DNA from: Beroe forskalii
Lineage: Eukaryota > Ctenophora > Nuda > Beroida > Beroidae
DNA: 64,000 nucleotides
Assembly: GCA_011033025.1 (NCBI GenBank)
Contig: WFMF01000001.1
Coordinates: 1,107,755-1,171,754, forward strand
Direction of reading: 5' to 3'
The notes beneath the pieces were generated by a model. That model was not told the origin of the DNA. It searched no databases and saw only the letters and a list, made by a program, of their open reading frames with translations. Below are positions 10,401 through 20,200 of this stretch, in pieces. Position 1 is the first letter of the stretch. The number at the start of each line of letters is the position of its first letter. The position numbers were made by a program, and so were the translations under genes.

Positions 10401-13279
10401 CACTCCACGCTTCATTTCCCACTCCTCACCACTCCACGCTTCATTTCCCACTCTTCACCACTCCACGCTTCATTTCCCACTCCACGTTTCATTTCCAACC
10501 CCTCACCATTCTCCCCCAGGGCACCAGAAGAAACAGATGGAACGGAGGCTACCTTTCGGACGACGAGGGAGACGAGGACTGCTCCGATATGACGGAAGAG
10601 GCGAAGAAGAAACGAATAGAACGGAGGAGGAAGCAGGTGAGGAGAAGTCGAAGGAAATGATATTTTGTGGGCTTTCATCTACAATTAAAAACTGCGATTT
10701 AAATTCCGAGTGGAGCGGCGGACTTCATGCGGTCTTTCATGCTTGAAGTTTGAATCCTATTCGATTTCGAGCAATAACGTATTTCCTCCTTCCTTCCTTT
10801 TAGAGGAGCCATAACACCAACTCATCACCCCGTTCCTCAGTTCGAGGAAGAACAGAAGAGTAAGGACAGCGGGACGCTCAGTGCTAAGATAGTTGGACCT
10901 GCCTGGCAGAGTGAAGCCAGTGATACTGCCAGGTACTTGGCAGACTTCCAACCAGTGTGGAGTACTGACATCACGGAACCTTTGGATCCCTTCACCAGGA
11001 CCCAGCCTGTCGCTCAGATGAACGAGACTGGGGGAACCTCTAAGAATAATGATAAACAGGCGCTGCCTGTCACTGGTGAGTCAAGGAGGTTTTGTGAAGG
11101 AGATTATTTTCGATTTTGGGTTATAATTGATCACTTCAGTTCCCGGCCCCATGTCTTATGTCAAGTCTTAAAGCCATGTCAAATTCTCCAGGATATGGTA
11201 TGTTGATCCGCTTCCTGCACGGTAGCCCCATCGGAATGTCCAGAGCAGTGGAGACCTTCCAAGAAATGTGGCACTCTGACGAAACCCGGGGCAAAGTCAG
11301 CAAAAGGCAACTCTCTCAACTCATTCCCAGTCTAGTGACCAAGTGTATGAGACCTGGAAACGGAATGAAGGTATGAACTATGCTTATTTGATTTGCCATT
11401 TCAACTGTGTGCTTTACTGAACACCTAATCTTTATTTCAATCGACTTTCTTGCTCACTGTGCTCACGGTTCAGTCAATTTATTGTGCAATAAGACTGAAC
11501 TTCACCGCTGAATCTATTTGACAGCTGTGCTGGTACGCGAATGACGAAGTGCTTGAAAGGCACGGTCTGAAGGACCTGATAGGGCTGCACTGTGACGCAC
11601 CACCGGAGCCAGCAGCCCCGCCACAACCCCACTCCTCCGGTAACCTGTCTCTTCTCAAGTTCACCAAGACCTCAACTGCAGAGGAGGACCTGGGTAAGTG
11701 GTACAATTTACACTTCATTTGCAAATGGCCTCAGCAACGACAATCCATTTGATCTTAATGCTCCTCAAGGGGGACAAGAGTTAGTTTTTAACTTTGAGGT
11801 CTCCCGCCTGAAAGAACATTGTCGGAATTGTTTTGAGAATGTTTATCATTCAATCGGTTGTGATTGAATAATAATCCGAATCGGTTTCAGCGAAACTGAA
11901 GCAGCAGCTAGAAGCTCAACAAGCGCAACAGAAACAGCAGCAAGCTCTCCAACAAGCACAACAAAAACAGCAGCAGCAGGCTCTTCAACAAGCCTTACTA
12001 CAGGCCGTGCGCCAACAAGAAGCCCAGAAAGAAGCTCAGCGAGCGGAGGCTTTGCGGAAGTCGCAAATAAACACGCTCAAAAACTTTCTATCATCGTCAA
12101 ACGCCAAACGAATTCCACTGATTCCAGTGAATAGTTTCAGTGGGGCAAGTGGCACGGTGTCCAGTCCTGGCGTTATGTCCACAAGCAGTCATGAGACTGC
12201 TCTAACTAGCAACACCAATGGGGCTACTAACAACAATAACAACCCTACTAAACTCCCCGGAGCGTTGCCAGTTGTCATCAAACCCGCTGTTACATCACTT
12301 AACAACGCAACATCTCTGAGCAACGCAACATCTCTGAGCAACGCAGGTAAATCATCTTCGATATCCATTCGGACATTTTTAAGCAAGCCTCCACCGTTTA
12401 CGTACGTGATTGTAGCGTCGGTTCGGTGGTGTAGTGGTTATCACATCTGAGCAACCCAGGTAAATCATCTTCCTCTAAATTCATTCCCCTAACAAAGGTG
12501 GGCTGACACAGATTCAAGAAGACCATTTATGTTCAAGGGTTGATTGTAAAATCGGGGGTTCTTAAGTGGTGTATTGGTTATCACATCATGTTTGGGAACA
12601 CGCAAAGGAAGGTCCTTTTGCCAAACCCGGTCGAACCTCTAAATTTTGTTCCCCTAACAAAGGTGGGCTGACACGGACGCGGCCCTGCTCAGATATGTTG
12701 TTAAATGACTAAATCTCCCGCATTTAGTTGCCGATGTTCAGAAGTTAGAAGACTAAAAACTCCCGTGTTTAGTTGTCGATGTTCTGTTGTTAAAAGACTA
12801 AAACTCCCGTATTTAGTTGTCGATGTTCAGTAGTTAAAAGACTAAAACTCCCATATTTAGTTGTCGATGTTCGGTTGTTAGAAGACTAAAACTCCAGTAT
12901 TTAGTTGTCGATGTTTGGTTAATGATGACGTAATACTAATATGTTTAGTTGTCAAAAGCGACGCCTGTTAGAAGACTGAAACTCCAGTATTTAGTTGTCG
13001 ATGTTCGGTTGTTAGAAGACTGAAACTCCAGTATTTAGTTGTCGATGTTCGGTTGTTAGAAGACTGAAACTCCCGTATTTTAATCTAGTTGTCGATATTC
13101 AGTATAGTTAGAAGACTTAAAATCCCATATTTAGTTGTCGGTGTTCAGTTGTTAAAAACTAAAACCCCCGTATTTTCCCAGCGGTTCCTGCTCCAACCCC
13201 ACGACGGATATCCCTGATCCCTATGCCTGTGAAGGAAAGCACTTCTACCCCGATAAACATTGACGATGATTCCAAGTGA
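1447..13279 (+). CDS. CHAF1A: Chromatin assembly factor 1 large subunit (p150/CHAF1A), 5' end not found
   Basis: Large subunit of CAF-1, the histone chaperone that deposits H3-H4 on newly replicated DNA at PCNA. Exons read as 1447-1491, 1770-2884, 3231-3505, 7828-7939, 8201-8437, 9058-9219, 9360-9438, 10520-10636, 10804-11075, 11192-11370, 11525-11693, 11891-12346 and 13182-13279 (stop TGA 13277). Domain order matches the family: a long Lys/Glu/Ser-rich disordered N-terminal part; a highly charged KER helix (3231-3505, continuing at 7828); 'FKSFFVVKKP'; 'FRDFVITPSMAVAPIRR'; the signature 'FHENHRPAYCGSW' followed by 'YDSDDDWEE' (9058-9219); an acidic run; 'GGYLSDDEGDEDC'; 'KIVGPAW'; and the C-terminal winged-helix part ending 'LCWYANDEVL' (11525). 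A Gln-rich stretch and a Ser/Asn-rich tail follow. All junctions join in phase except around 10520-10636, whose obvious frame fits neither neighbour, probably an indel. 'RRQLTLKDMV' in the second exon is a weak PCNA-box look-alike (inference). Confidence 0.93.
3678..4131. mobile_element. Small inverted-repeat element (MITE-like) in a CHAF1A intron
   Basis: About 28 bp at 3678-3705 (AATTGATTTGAG, then AATTCTGATATTCCT) recur inverted at 4104-4131 with one mismatch or so. The element is 454 bp with no coding capacity. A long hairpin (3702-3791) begins inside its left arm. I see no certain target-site duplication, so the superfamily is open. Confidence 0.6.
3702..3791. repeat. Long imperfect hairpin, 41-bp arms and 8-nt loop
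   Basis: Arms 3702-3742 and 3751-3791 pair over about 36 of 41 positions, e.g. TTTAGTGAAACA against TGTTTCACTAAA and GGAGTT against AACTCC around a TGATTAAT loop. The size and scattered mismatches resemble a microRNA precursor, but it sits in a MITE-like element, and such hairpins are common in that class. Confidence 0.6.
4195..4290 (+). repeat. Short tandem repeat, GTTCTGTGGCAGAACA unit
   Basis: Three copies of an internally palindromic GTTCTG-TGG-CAGAAC unit spaced about 25 bp apart in a CHAF1A intron, preceded by a degenerate fourth. Confidence 0.6.
4584..5162. mobile_element. Element with ~95-bp terminal inverted repeats and a third internal arm
   Basis: The arm at 4584-4679 (starts GGTTCAAAAATGACAAAAAG) is repeated inverted at 5067-5162. 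A further inverted copy lies at about 4849-4937. Conserved stretches include 'CCACCAACAGATTTTCC' and its complement. Looser similarity reaches outward to a 'GGACTTTCG...GAACCAAG' pair near 4558 and 5370-5395, so the full element may be about 850 bp. No ORF of a transposase is visible. Confidence 0.65.
5558..5764. mobile_element. Element made of three consecutive hairpins between inverted ends
   Basis: Inverted ends share GTACTTTAGAGGC (left, about 5569) and GCCTCTAAAGTAC (right, 5742). Between them lie three separate palindromes: 5603-5634, a perfect 14-bp stem with a GAGA loop; 5638-5674, an 11-bp ATTTAAATGTC stem; 5676-5720, an ATTTAGAG/CTCTAAAT stem with further inner pairing. No coding capacity. 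Confidence 0.65.
5873..6140. mobile_element. 268-bp inverted-repeat element
   Basis: TTTTTTGAGCAA...AAACTTTCAGGATATT at 5873-5909 is mirrored by AATATCCTGAAAGTTTCATC...TTTGCTCAAAAAAA at about 6102-6140. The short open frame inside is not convincing as a gene. Probably a non-autonomous DNA transposon in the large CHAF1A intron. Confidence 0.6.
6721..7690 (+). repeat. 17-18 bp minisatellite, AAGGTACCGTTGTTAAT unit
   Basis: More than 50 units, each carrying the GGTACC palindrome, fill the end of the CHAF1A intron and stop about 137 bp before the exon at 7828. Variant units recur in blocks, for example near 7000-7120 and 7310-7420, so part of the array has itself been duplicated as a higher-order block. 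Confidence 0.9.
8524..8970. repeat. Two diverged copies of a 'GGGGATCGAAATTTTGGGGG' repeat
   Basis: Copies start near 8545 and 8890, each running GGGGATCGAAATTTTGGGGG, then CGAAAAT, then GATTTTTTC and AAATCCCCAAATT. Each half can fold back on itself. Relatives of the same repeat, in the opposite orientation, close both halves of the 3.8 kb duplication near 40.1-40.25 kb and 43.9-44.03 kb. Confidence 0.55.
9530..10505 (+). repeat. ~30-bp pyrimidine-rich minisatellite ending at a CHAF1A acceptor
   Basis: Units of the form CCACTCCACGCTTCATTTCC plus CACTCCC are repeated roughly thirty times with C/T variants. The last unit runs straight into the polypyrimidine tract and CAG acceptor of the exon at 10520. 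Confidence 0.9.
12420..12637 (+). pseudogene. Two tRNA-Val-derived relics in tandem
   Basis: 12420-12449 matches the 5' half of the tRNA-Val genes at 18.7-19.7 kb through the A box and breaks off at CATCTG. 12557-12637 is a degenerate full-length relative, ending CCCGGTCGAACC. Both are followed by the same tail, TTCCCCTAACAAAGGTGGG then CTGACAC. Either a small tRNA-derived SINE or a local duplication of a tRNA pseudogene. Not a functional tRNA. Confidence 0.6.
12690..13181 (+). repeat. ~44-bp minisatellite ending at the last CHAF1A acceptor
   Basis: About ten units built from GAAGACTAAAACTCCCGTAT, TTAGTTGTCGATGTTC and GGTTGTTA. The last unit has become AAAACCCCCGTATTTTCCCAG, the 3' splice site of the terminal exon at 13182. 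Confidence 0.9.
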
Positions 13280-13860
13280 AGATAGCTACAGAACAGATCG
13301 TAGTACTACTAGTTTGTACTGTGGGGCCTACTGTTAGCAAAGTTTCAAAACTTCGAACAATTCTTAGCTAACTTACCAGAATTTTCTTTAATATTATGTT
13401 AATTTTTAAATTTATATTGAAAAACAGTGCTTCAAAATTATAGTTTCATTCAATTGAGGTATTTTTTGTAGCTAATTCAATCTAATCGGCATTTTGCAAT
13501 CTGTTGCAGTAGAGAAATTTTAACAACATTGTTATTGATTTTAACTGCTTGTTGAATGTTAGATATTCCAATTTATGATATTATAAATCGTTTAAAACTT
13601 GACCTGAAATTAAAACCAATTTTTGTTTTTGGTTTTTTATACAGAACTTGATGTTCCTTTCTTGGAACCGGTAATGAATGATCATGACATCTTTACTATT
13701 TAATACGTACAATTTATTGTTTCATCATTCCTTTTGTTATTCATCAATTGTAAGTGTAACCAGTGCGTTTATTTTATTACCCTCCACGTGAAATTTGAGA
13801 CGCTTCAGAATAGAGCATACCCGCGCAGAATTCAATTACATTTACAATTACAAATACAGG
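13280..13860. other. CHAF1A 3' UTR and flank
   Basis: AT-rich sequence after the CHAF1A stop codon, with no further gene visible. A transcript end must lie here, but I do not see a canonical AATAAA that decides it. Confidence 0.4.
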
Positions 13861-13864
13861 CGAT

Positions 13865-14500
13865 AGTGTCATACCGGGTAACACATATCACCATTGCGCC
13901 ATTGGTAACAATGGTGCTATTGGCACCCATGGTACCAATGGAACCATTTGGATGAAATTGAATGGCGCTTAATGTTGTCATTGGCACCGATGGAATATTT
14001 CGGGCCATTTAATTTTAAAGGCGCCATTGGTACCATAGGTGCCAACGGCACCATTGGTGCTATTTAAATGGTGCCAATGGCATCATTCAAAGGGCACCAA
14101 TGATAATGATACCAAGGGCAGCATTTAAATGGCGCCATTGCCAAATGTTCCATTGGTGTCAATTGCACCACTCATATGACATCAAATTCAATGGAATCAT
14201 TGGCACCAATTGAATAACCGTTGGCGCCACTCCCTTTAAATGGCGCGATGCGATCTCGACTTTAGTATCGCTTCTTAAAGGCGCCATTGGCACCATTTAA
14301 AATTAAATAGTCCCATTGGGATCCAGTGGAGATCGCCAATGGTGATCGCCCATGGTAAATCATGTATGGTACCATTACCAATGGCGATAGGGTGCACCAT
14401 TGGTGCCATTTCAGCCATCACCATTGCATTGGATCTCCATAGGTGCCATTTAGTGGTTCCATTTTAAGCAGTAAGCACCAATGGCGCCATTGGTAGTAGG
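13865..14500. repeat. Palindromic GGCGCCATTGGCACC-type repeat cluster
   Basis: Many degenerate copies of a short unit alternating CAATGG, CCATTG and GGCGCC/GGTGCC/GGTACC in both orientations. Nearly every stretch can pair with another, so the block forms many possible hairpins. It ends in TAGGATTTTACCCTCC, which recurs inverted at about 34133-34155 beside the retroelement fossil. Confidence 0.65.
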
Positions 14501-14599
14501 ATTTTACCCTCCACCGGGCGCACTTTTGTGCGTGTCTGCAACACAACCCTCCAAATTTCCGAGTTTACTCGCTCGGGACGGGAGAAATCCATCTACAGT

Positions 14600-14760
14600 A
14601 CGCCGTTGTTTTTAACCATATTCCTTACCCTAAACCTAACAAATCATGACCTAGCCAAAACCCTAATGCTTTATGTGTTAGATGCGCTTAATTATATTTT
14701 TCTGAGTGATGTCATTGTCATAGATAATGAAGGCTCTCGTTTATATTTTGACATATTGCA
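14600..14760. mobile_element. Relic of the telomere-repeat MITE family
   Basis: The text runs TTACCCTAAACCTAACAAATC, then AAAACCCTAATG, then GCGCTTAATTATATTTTTCT and GTCATTGTCATAGATAATGA, matching the core and right end of the complete element at 17783-18030 with clear divergence. Its ends are eroded. Confidence 0.65.
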
Positions 14761-14879
14761 ATTTTGACTACCAAATGCATTGAAATGATCAGATCGACGA
14801 AACAAATAAAATGGCCATGCTCTCTCTAGTAAAATTTCGATTTTTGGACGCCATTTTTGAACCCCCTCCCCCAAATAAG

Positions 14880-15330
14880 GTGTCCAGACATTAACATCTG
14901 AAGAAAGTTATTTATCTGTACGCGTCACACAAACAATACGCACAATCGACGATCGTCCAGATTCAGTTGGAATGATCGAAAAAGGACACGATTCGAATTA
15001 AACAAAATGATTAAACAGTTATCTAATTTTGTAAACGATATTTTATGAACAATCACCTTATACAGGGCATACGCCTAAAACCTCATGATTCACTAACAAA
15101 ATAATTTAGAAATGTGATTCATAGAATCATTCAGATGTCATAAAAGTTCAAAGCGTTGAAGCCCACGTTTCCAGTTTTGCTTTTAAACAATAAACAAAAG
15201 TGCAATTGATGAAGAAGTTGTGAACGTGAGAGGTTGAATTGTGCGTCAACTGGTGATGTCTTTGAATTTGACGAATGATAAGTTAAAATTTCGGCAGTTA
15301 CTAATAATAAAATGAAGAATTTTGAAAGCA
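14880..15330. other. Spacer, nothing recognised
   Basis: AT-rich intergenic DNA between the telomere-repeat relic and the G-run element; no gene, RNA or repeat structure I can support. Confidence 0.5.
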
Positions 15331-15336
15331 GTGGCA

Positions 15337-16245
15337 GGGGGGGGGCCAACCCCCTCAATTTTGGTGGATATCAAAAAATCGCCAATAGGGGGTTTAATTT
15401 TGGGGGGTTTTGGGGGGTTTTAGGGGGCTTAATTCTTAGAGAAAAAAGGGGATTTTTTTCTCAAATGGTACCATTTTTGTTCCTGATTTATTGCACTATT
15501 TCAAAATGGCACCATTTTTGGTCGTGATTTTTAGAAATGGTACCAATTTTGTTTCCGGTTTTTGGTACCATTTTTGTTTATAATTTTGGAACTTTTATGA
15601 AATGGTACCATTTTCGATTCTGATTTTCAGCATCTTTTTCAAATGGTACCATTTTGTTTCTGATTTTTTGCACCCATTCGAAATGGTACCATTTTTGTTC
15701 CTGATTTTTGCACCATTTCAAAATGGTACCATTTTTGGTCGTGATTTTTTGCACCTTTTCAAAATGGTACCATTTTTGGTCGTGATTTTTGGCGATTTTA
15801 GAAATGGTACCATTTTTGTTTCCGGTTTATGGTACCATTTTTGTTTAGAATTTTTGGAACTTTTATGAAATGGTACCATTTTTGTTGCTGATTTTCAGCA
15901 TCTTTTTCAAATGGTACCATTTAGTTTCTGATTTTCAGCATATTTTTCAAATGGTACCAAATTTGTGTCCGATTTTTTGCGCCTTTTCGAAATGGTACCT
16001 TTTTTATTCGTGATTTTTGGCAACTTTTTCAAATGGTACCATTTTGTTTCTTCATTTTGGTGCTTTTTTGAATCATACTAGAATAATTTTTGCTGTCGAT
16101 AGGGGGTTTAATTTTGGGGGGTTTAATTTTTGCTGTCGATAGGGGGTTTAATTTTGGGGGGTTTAATTTAACCCCCTGGTGGATATAACAAATTTCCAAT
16201 AGGGGGCTTAATTTTGGGGGGTTTTGGGGGGTTGGCCCCCCCCCC
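15337..16245. mobile_element. G-run-ended inverted-repeat element with minisatellite core (copy 1)
   Basis: Starts with nine G followed by CCAACCCCC and ends with GGGGGGTTGGCC running into ten C. The 7-bp direct repeat AGTGGCA flanks both sides (15330-15336, 16246-16252). Sub-terminal sequence on both sides carries 'TAGGGGGTTTAATTTTGGGG' type blocks. The core is an array of roughly 60-bp units centred on AAATGGTACCATTTTTG. No transposase. Size 909 bp. Confidence 0.75.
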
Positions 16246-16252
16246 AGTGGCA

Positions 16253-16752
16253 AAATTATTCTTCGATTCCCGTCAAAAATTTCTACACTTACAGCTTTCT
16301 GAATAAATAATATTTAACTTTTAGCACAATTTCCACATGTATAAAGATAGTAATTAATTTCAAATCCATATATAATCTACTCTATAAACATTTCAATAAT
16401 TAAAGTATAAAAATTCGATTCCATAGTAAATTTAAGTTCATTTTCGTAATATACATTGATTTATAGTCAAAGGTAGTTTGTTAAATTTATCAAAAATTCC
16501 AAGCACCTTGTGGTACAAGAATGGAGCACTTCACTTGACTTGTAAGCAGCTAAAAGCATAACCTCAGCTTTTAATAGTTTCCAGTAAGCCACTTTGATCT
16601 GTAGCAAAGCACTCAAGTCCCAATCCCATTAATTAGCCTCACAAAAACAGTCTTTGAATTTAACTTGGGTTGATAGAAAAGCCCCTGCGTCCCATAGCCA
16701 TAAATAAACGCCGCCTGATACCAGGCACATTGACACATGTGAATTAACCAGC
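16253..16752. other. Spacer, nothing recognised
   Basis: AT-rich sequence between two inserted elements; no gene or repeat I can support. Confidence 0.5.
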
Positions 16753-16755
16753 ATA

Positions 16756-17112
16756 GGGGCCATCCATAAAGGACGTCCGCAAAATTTCGGCTATTTTAGA
16801 CCCCTCCCTCCCTCTTGTCCGCAACCTGGAATACCCCCCTCCGGACGTCCGCATTTTCATTGAAAATCTTTTGTGTCATCATTTTTATGCCATTTTCCTC
16901 AAATATGGTGACAAAATCAACTTTATTATTTGACTCAATGTCGAAATTCTAAAAATTCGACTATTTTCAAGTGAAAAACTACTCAAATCGACCAAAATTT
17001 TCATAAATGCGGACTTCTGCATTTGGCCAATCACCTCCCTCCACCCTACGTCCGCAAACTTCCGCATTGCCCAGACTCCCCCTCTCTGCGGACATCCTTT
17101 ATGGATGTCCCC
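16756..17112. mobile_element. 357-bp MITE with GGGG...CCATCCATAAAGG ends
   Basis: Left end GGGGCCATCCATAAAGGACG pairs with right end ATCCTTTATGGATGTCCCC (about 25 bp, few mismatches). A possible 3-bp target duplication ATA lies on both sides (16753-16755, 17113-17115). No coding capacity. A 3-bp A/T-rich duplication is typical of PIF/Harbinger-like MITEs (inference). Confidence 0.75.
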
Positions 17113-17213
17113 ATAGACAATTACATGAACAGTCAACACTACATGAATGAACATTGCTAGTCCGTCAGCCCGAGCTTCCATTGAGCCGGCCAGGTTTTGA
17201 CAGCATTATTCTC

Positions 17214-20200
17214 TCACACCAAGGTACTCTGGCCCTTGGTGGACAGTTTCGTCATCATTTGTCTGGCGAACTCGGTGGCTGGATCGTTGTTTGGGGACAG
17301 GACCCGGCGCTGATCGAGACGTGGCGAGGGGCGGCCGACACCACGGCGTTCTGTCTGGGTTGGGGACCTGAAATTTAGATGATTGAGTAGGGAGATAAAA
17401 CTGAATAAAATGATAGGTCGATTCTTCACATGAGTATCATTGGATTTTATGAAGTAATTCGTCGTGAATTACCGAATAATGGGGCTGTGAATGTGTCGTT
17501 CCAACGTGTAGTCGCTATCGCTTCTGTTATGGCAGGCCAGTGAGCCCTGTGAACTCGAATAGTGGTGGTTGGGTGCGACCTCCTCTCTTCTGCTTTCAGG
17601 CTCAGTACTCTGCGTTCTGTCTGGCAGTGACTTGTGTCCGCTACTCGACCTTCTTCGACCCATGTTAAACTTCCGAGCTGCGTCCAACCGTCTCTCAATA
17701 TCAAGCAACTTGAGCTGAAATAAAAACAATTTCTGTTTACATTTTTGGCAACACAATCCGTTCATAATACGATACACAGTACGGTATCTCTCCCATATAA
17801 ACGGCTCTGAGTGACGTCACAGATCTAAACGTCAATTTTTCTGTATCCTAAACCTAACCATAACCCTAACCAAAACCCTAACCTTAATCCTAACCCTAAC
17901 CCTAACAAATCTTGACCCTAATCCTGACCCTAACCCTAGTCCTTAAAGCGCTAGGTGCGCTTAATTATATTTTCTGAGTGACGTCATTGTCATAGATAAT
18001 GAAGGCTCCCGTTTATATGGGAGACCTACCCACAGTACACGCAGCTAGCCCCTCAGGCCGACTTTAGACAAACAAGACCCAAAATGTAGCGCGCGCGCTC
18101 TTAACTGTCTTCAGCGCGCCAAATTATCAAACGTGATAACTACGCGCAATACGGTAAGTCGGGCTTTGAAGGAACTGGAGTAGACCTTACGAGCAGTGTG
18201 GCAGCCACACTGCCACACTCGTTTGCCACACTGCCACACTCATTTGCCACACTGCCGCATTGCCACACTGTGGCAACCTTTTCATTGCCACACTGCCACC
18301 TGCAAGGTCAGCACCTAATGGGATAGTGTGGCAATGTTGACCTTACGAGTCATGACTGCCACATAACATTAGATTTATAAATCAAAACATGTTACTATGT
18401 TAGTACTTTGATGAAATTACGTAAGGGTGCCCATAGTTTTGTATTTTTTAATCAACAGCATCACGTAGGGCGCGCATTCCCGTTTTATCTAAACTATCCA
18501 GAAGAGTTACAATCGCTGTAACCGCAGGTCTTGTTACTGACTGTCGTGAATTGGAACCCGCTGTAATTCAGATTCAATGGAGATTGAAGAGGCGATACTC
18601 GGTACATTTAAAGAAAGGAAGGAGTCTTCCTTTGATTTTGGGAAATTGTATTCCACTGAAATTTCCTTAATTCGTGGAGTCAAAAAGTTCAGAGGTTCGA
18701 CCGGGTTTTGAACCCGGGACCTTCTGCGTGTTAAGCAGATGTGATAACCACTACACCACCGAACCGACAATACCTTCCGCCAAACATGCCGAAACAAAAT
18801 GATTGCAATTTTAATTTTGCTTCTAAAAATCGCTACCTGAGGTCATCTGAATACTAAATTTGTTCATAAACGAAAATCGATTATGAAGGACATTAAAAGA
18901 TATAGGAATGAAGGACATCCCAACACAGGAACGGTTCGGTGGTGTAGTGGTTATCACATCTGCTTAACACGCAGAAGGTCCCGGGTTCAAAACCCGGTCG
19001 AACCTCGAAACTTTTTAGCACAAAACATGCCGTCGATATCAATGATTTGACATGCTTCAATTAAATGAGATCACGCGTGACGCAAAATTCTTCCTTGTCC
19101 CTGTGATGCGCTTATCTACTATCTTACTACTTATAATTCTTCCTCATATATAAATATATAAATAAATAAATAAATATATATCTGTCTGTCCGGTTTATGA
19201 TTTCTGTCTGTCCGGTGGCTTATATATAGCCACAGATTTTCTGACACCACTCAGTACCCAATCAAGCATGCCGATTGCCGATGATCGAATGTTCATACCA
19301 GAATACCAGTGACGTTTGACACCACCTGACATAAAGACATCACATAGAGGAGTAGGCACACCCGATTAAAATATGACCTCATCACTGATATTGATAAGAA
19401 CTACAGTACTGCATTATACTGTACAAATTGCTGAAGCGAAAAAATTGTGAACGATGGCCGGAGGCCATGGGTTCTGCTAGTGCTATTAAATTTTGCAAAT
19501 ATGTTTCAGACCAACCGACCCTTAGCTATATTATCATAGGGTCCACGGTCTCACTCATGATAACCATAACCATGAGAATGCAAAAACTGAGACTAATGAT
19601 AGGGTGACTGCATTGCACGCAAACTATCTTGTCTATAGCATTTAATCACTAAGTCAAAAGATTCGAGGTTCGACCGGGTTTTGAACCCGGGACCTTCTGC
19701 GTGTTAAGCAGATGTGATAACCACTACACCACCGAACCGACGACTCAAATACAATTGGTTGCTTTATAAATCAAAACTTACCATCACTGACAGAGTCCAT
19801 TGACATCGAGGATTTTGATCGTAGTGGCTTCTGAAATAGGTTGTTGAAAATGTTCAGGCATCTGTACTAAAGTGTTAAGTATTGGGCTTCTTTTAAGGAT
19901 AAGACGAAAAACGCACTTGACACTTCAATAACGACCAATCAGCAATACATCACAAATTAGATCCAACATCACAGCGTGCGTCACTCATTTAATCTAGGAT
20001 ACACAGAAAAAACTCCTTAGGAAGCACGAATCCTCGCAATGATAACATCATGCTTAAGGAAGATGATATCATCCAGTTTAACTGTAGGAAAGGCGGCACA
20101 ATAATAATTTCACTTTTCTGGTGCGCGCTAATGAAAGCTACAGTTTTTGAATAAGGTGGTACGTGCGTCATTCACACTTGAGACCTTCGGCGCTCGCGCG

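Noticed and set aside
9530-10505. Possible CRISPR-like array (regular ~30-bp repeats)
   Set aside because: Units are contiguous with no unique spacers, the context is a eukaryotic intron, and no cas genes exist.
17840-17945. True telomere or chromosome end
   Set aside because: The CCCTAA motifs are degenerate, short, and enclosed in a 248-bp element with inverted ends and an 8-bp target duplication.
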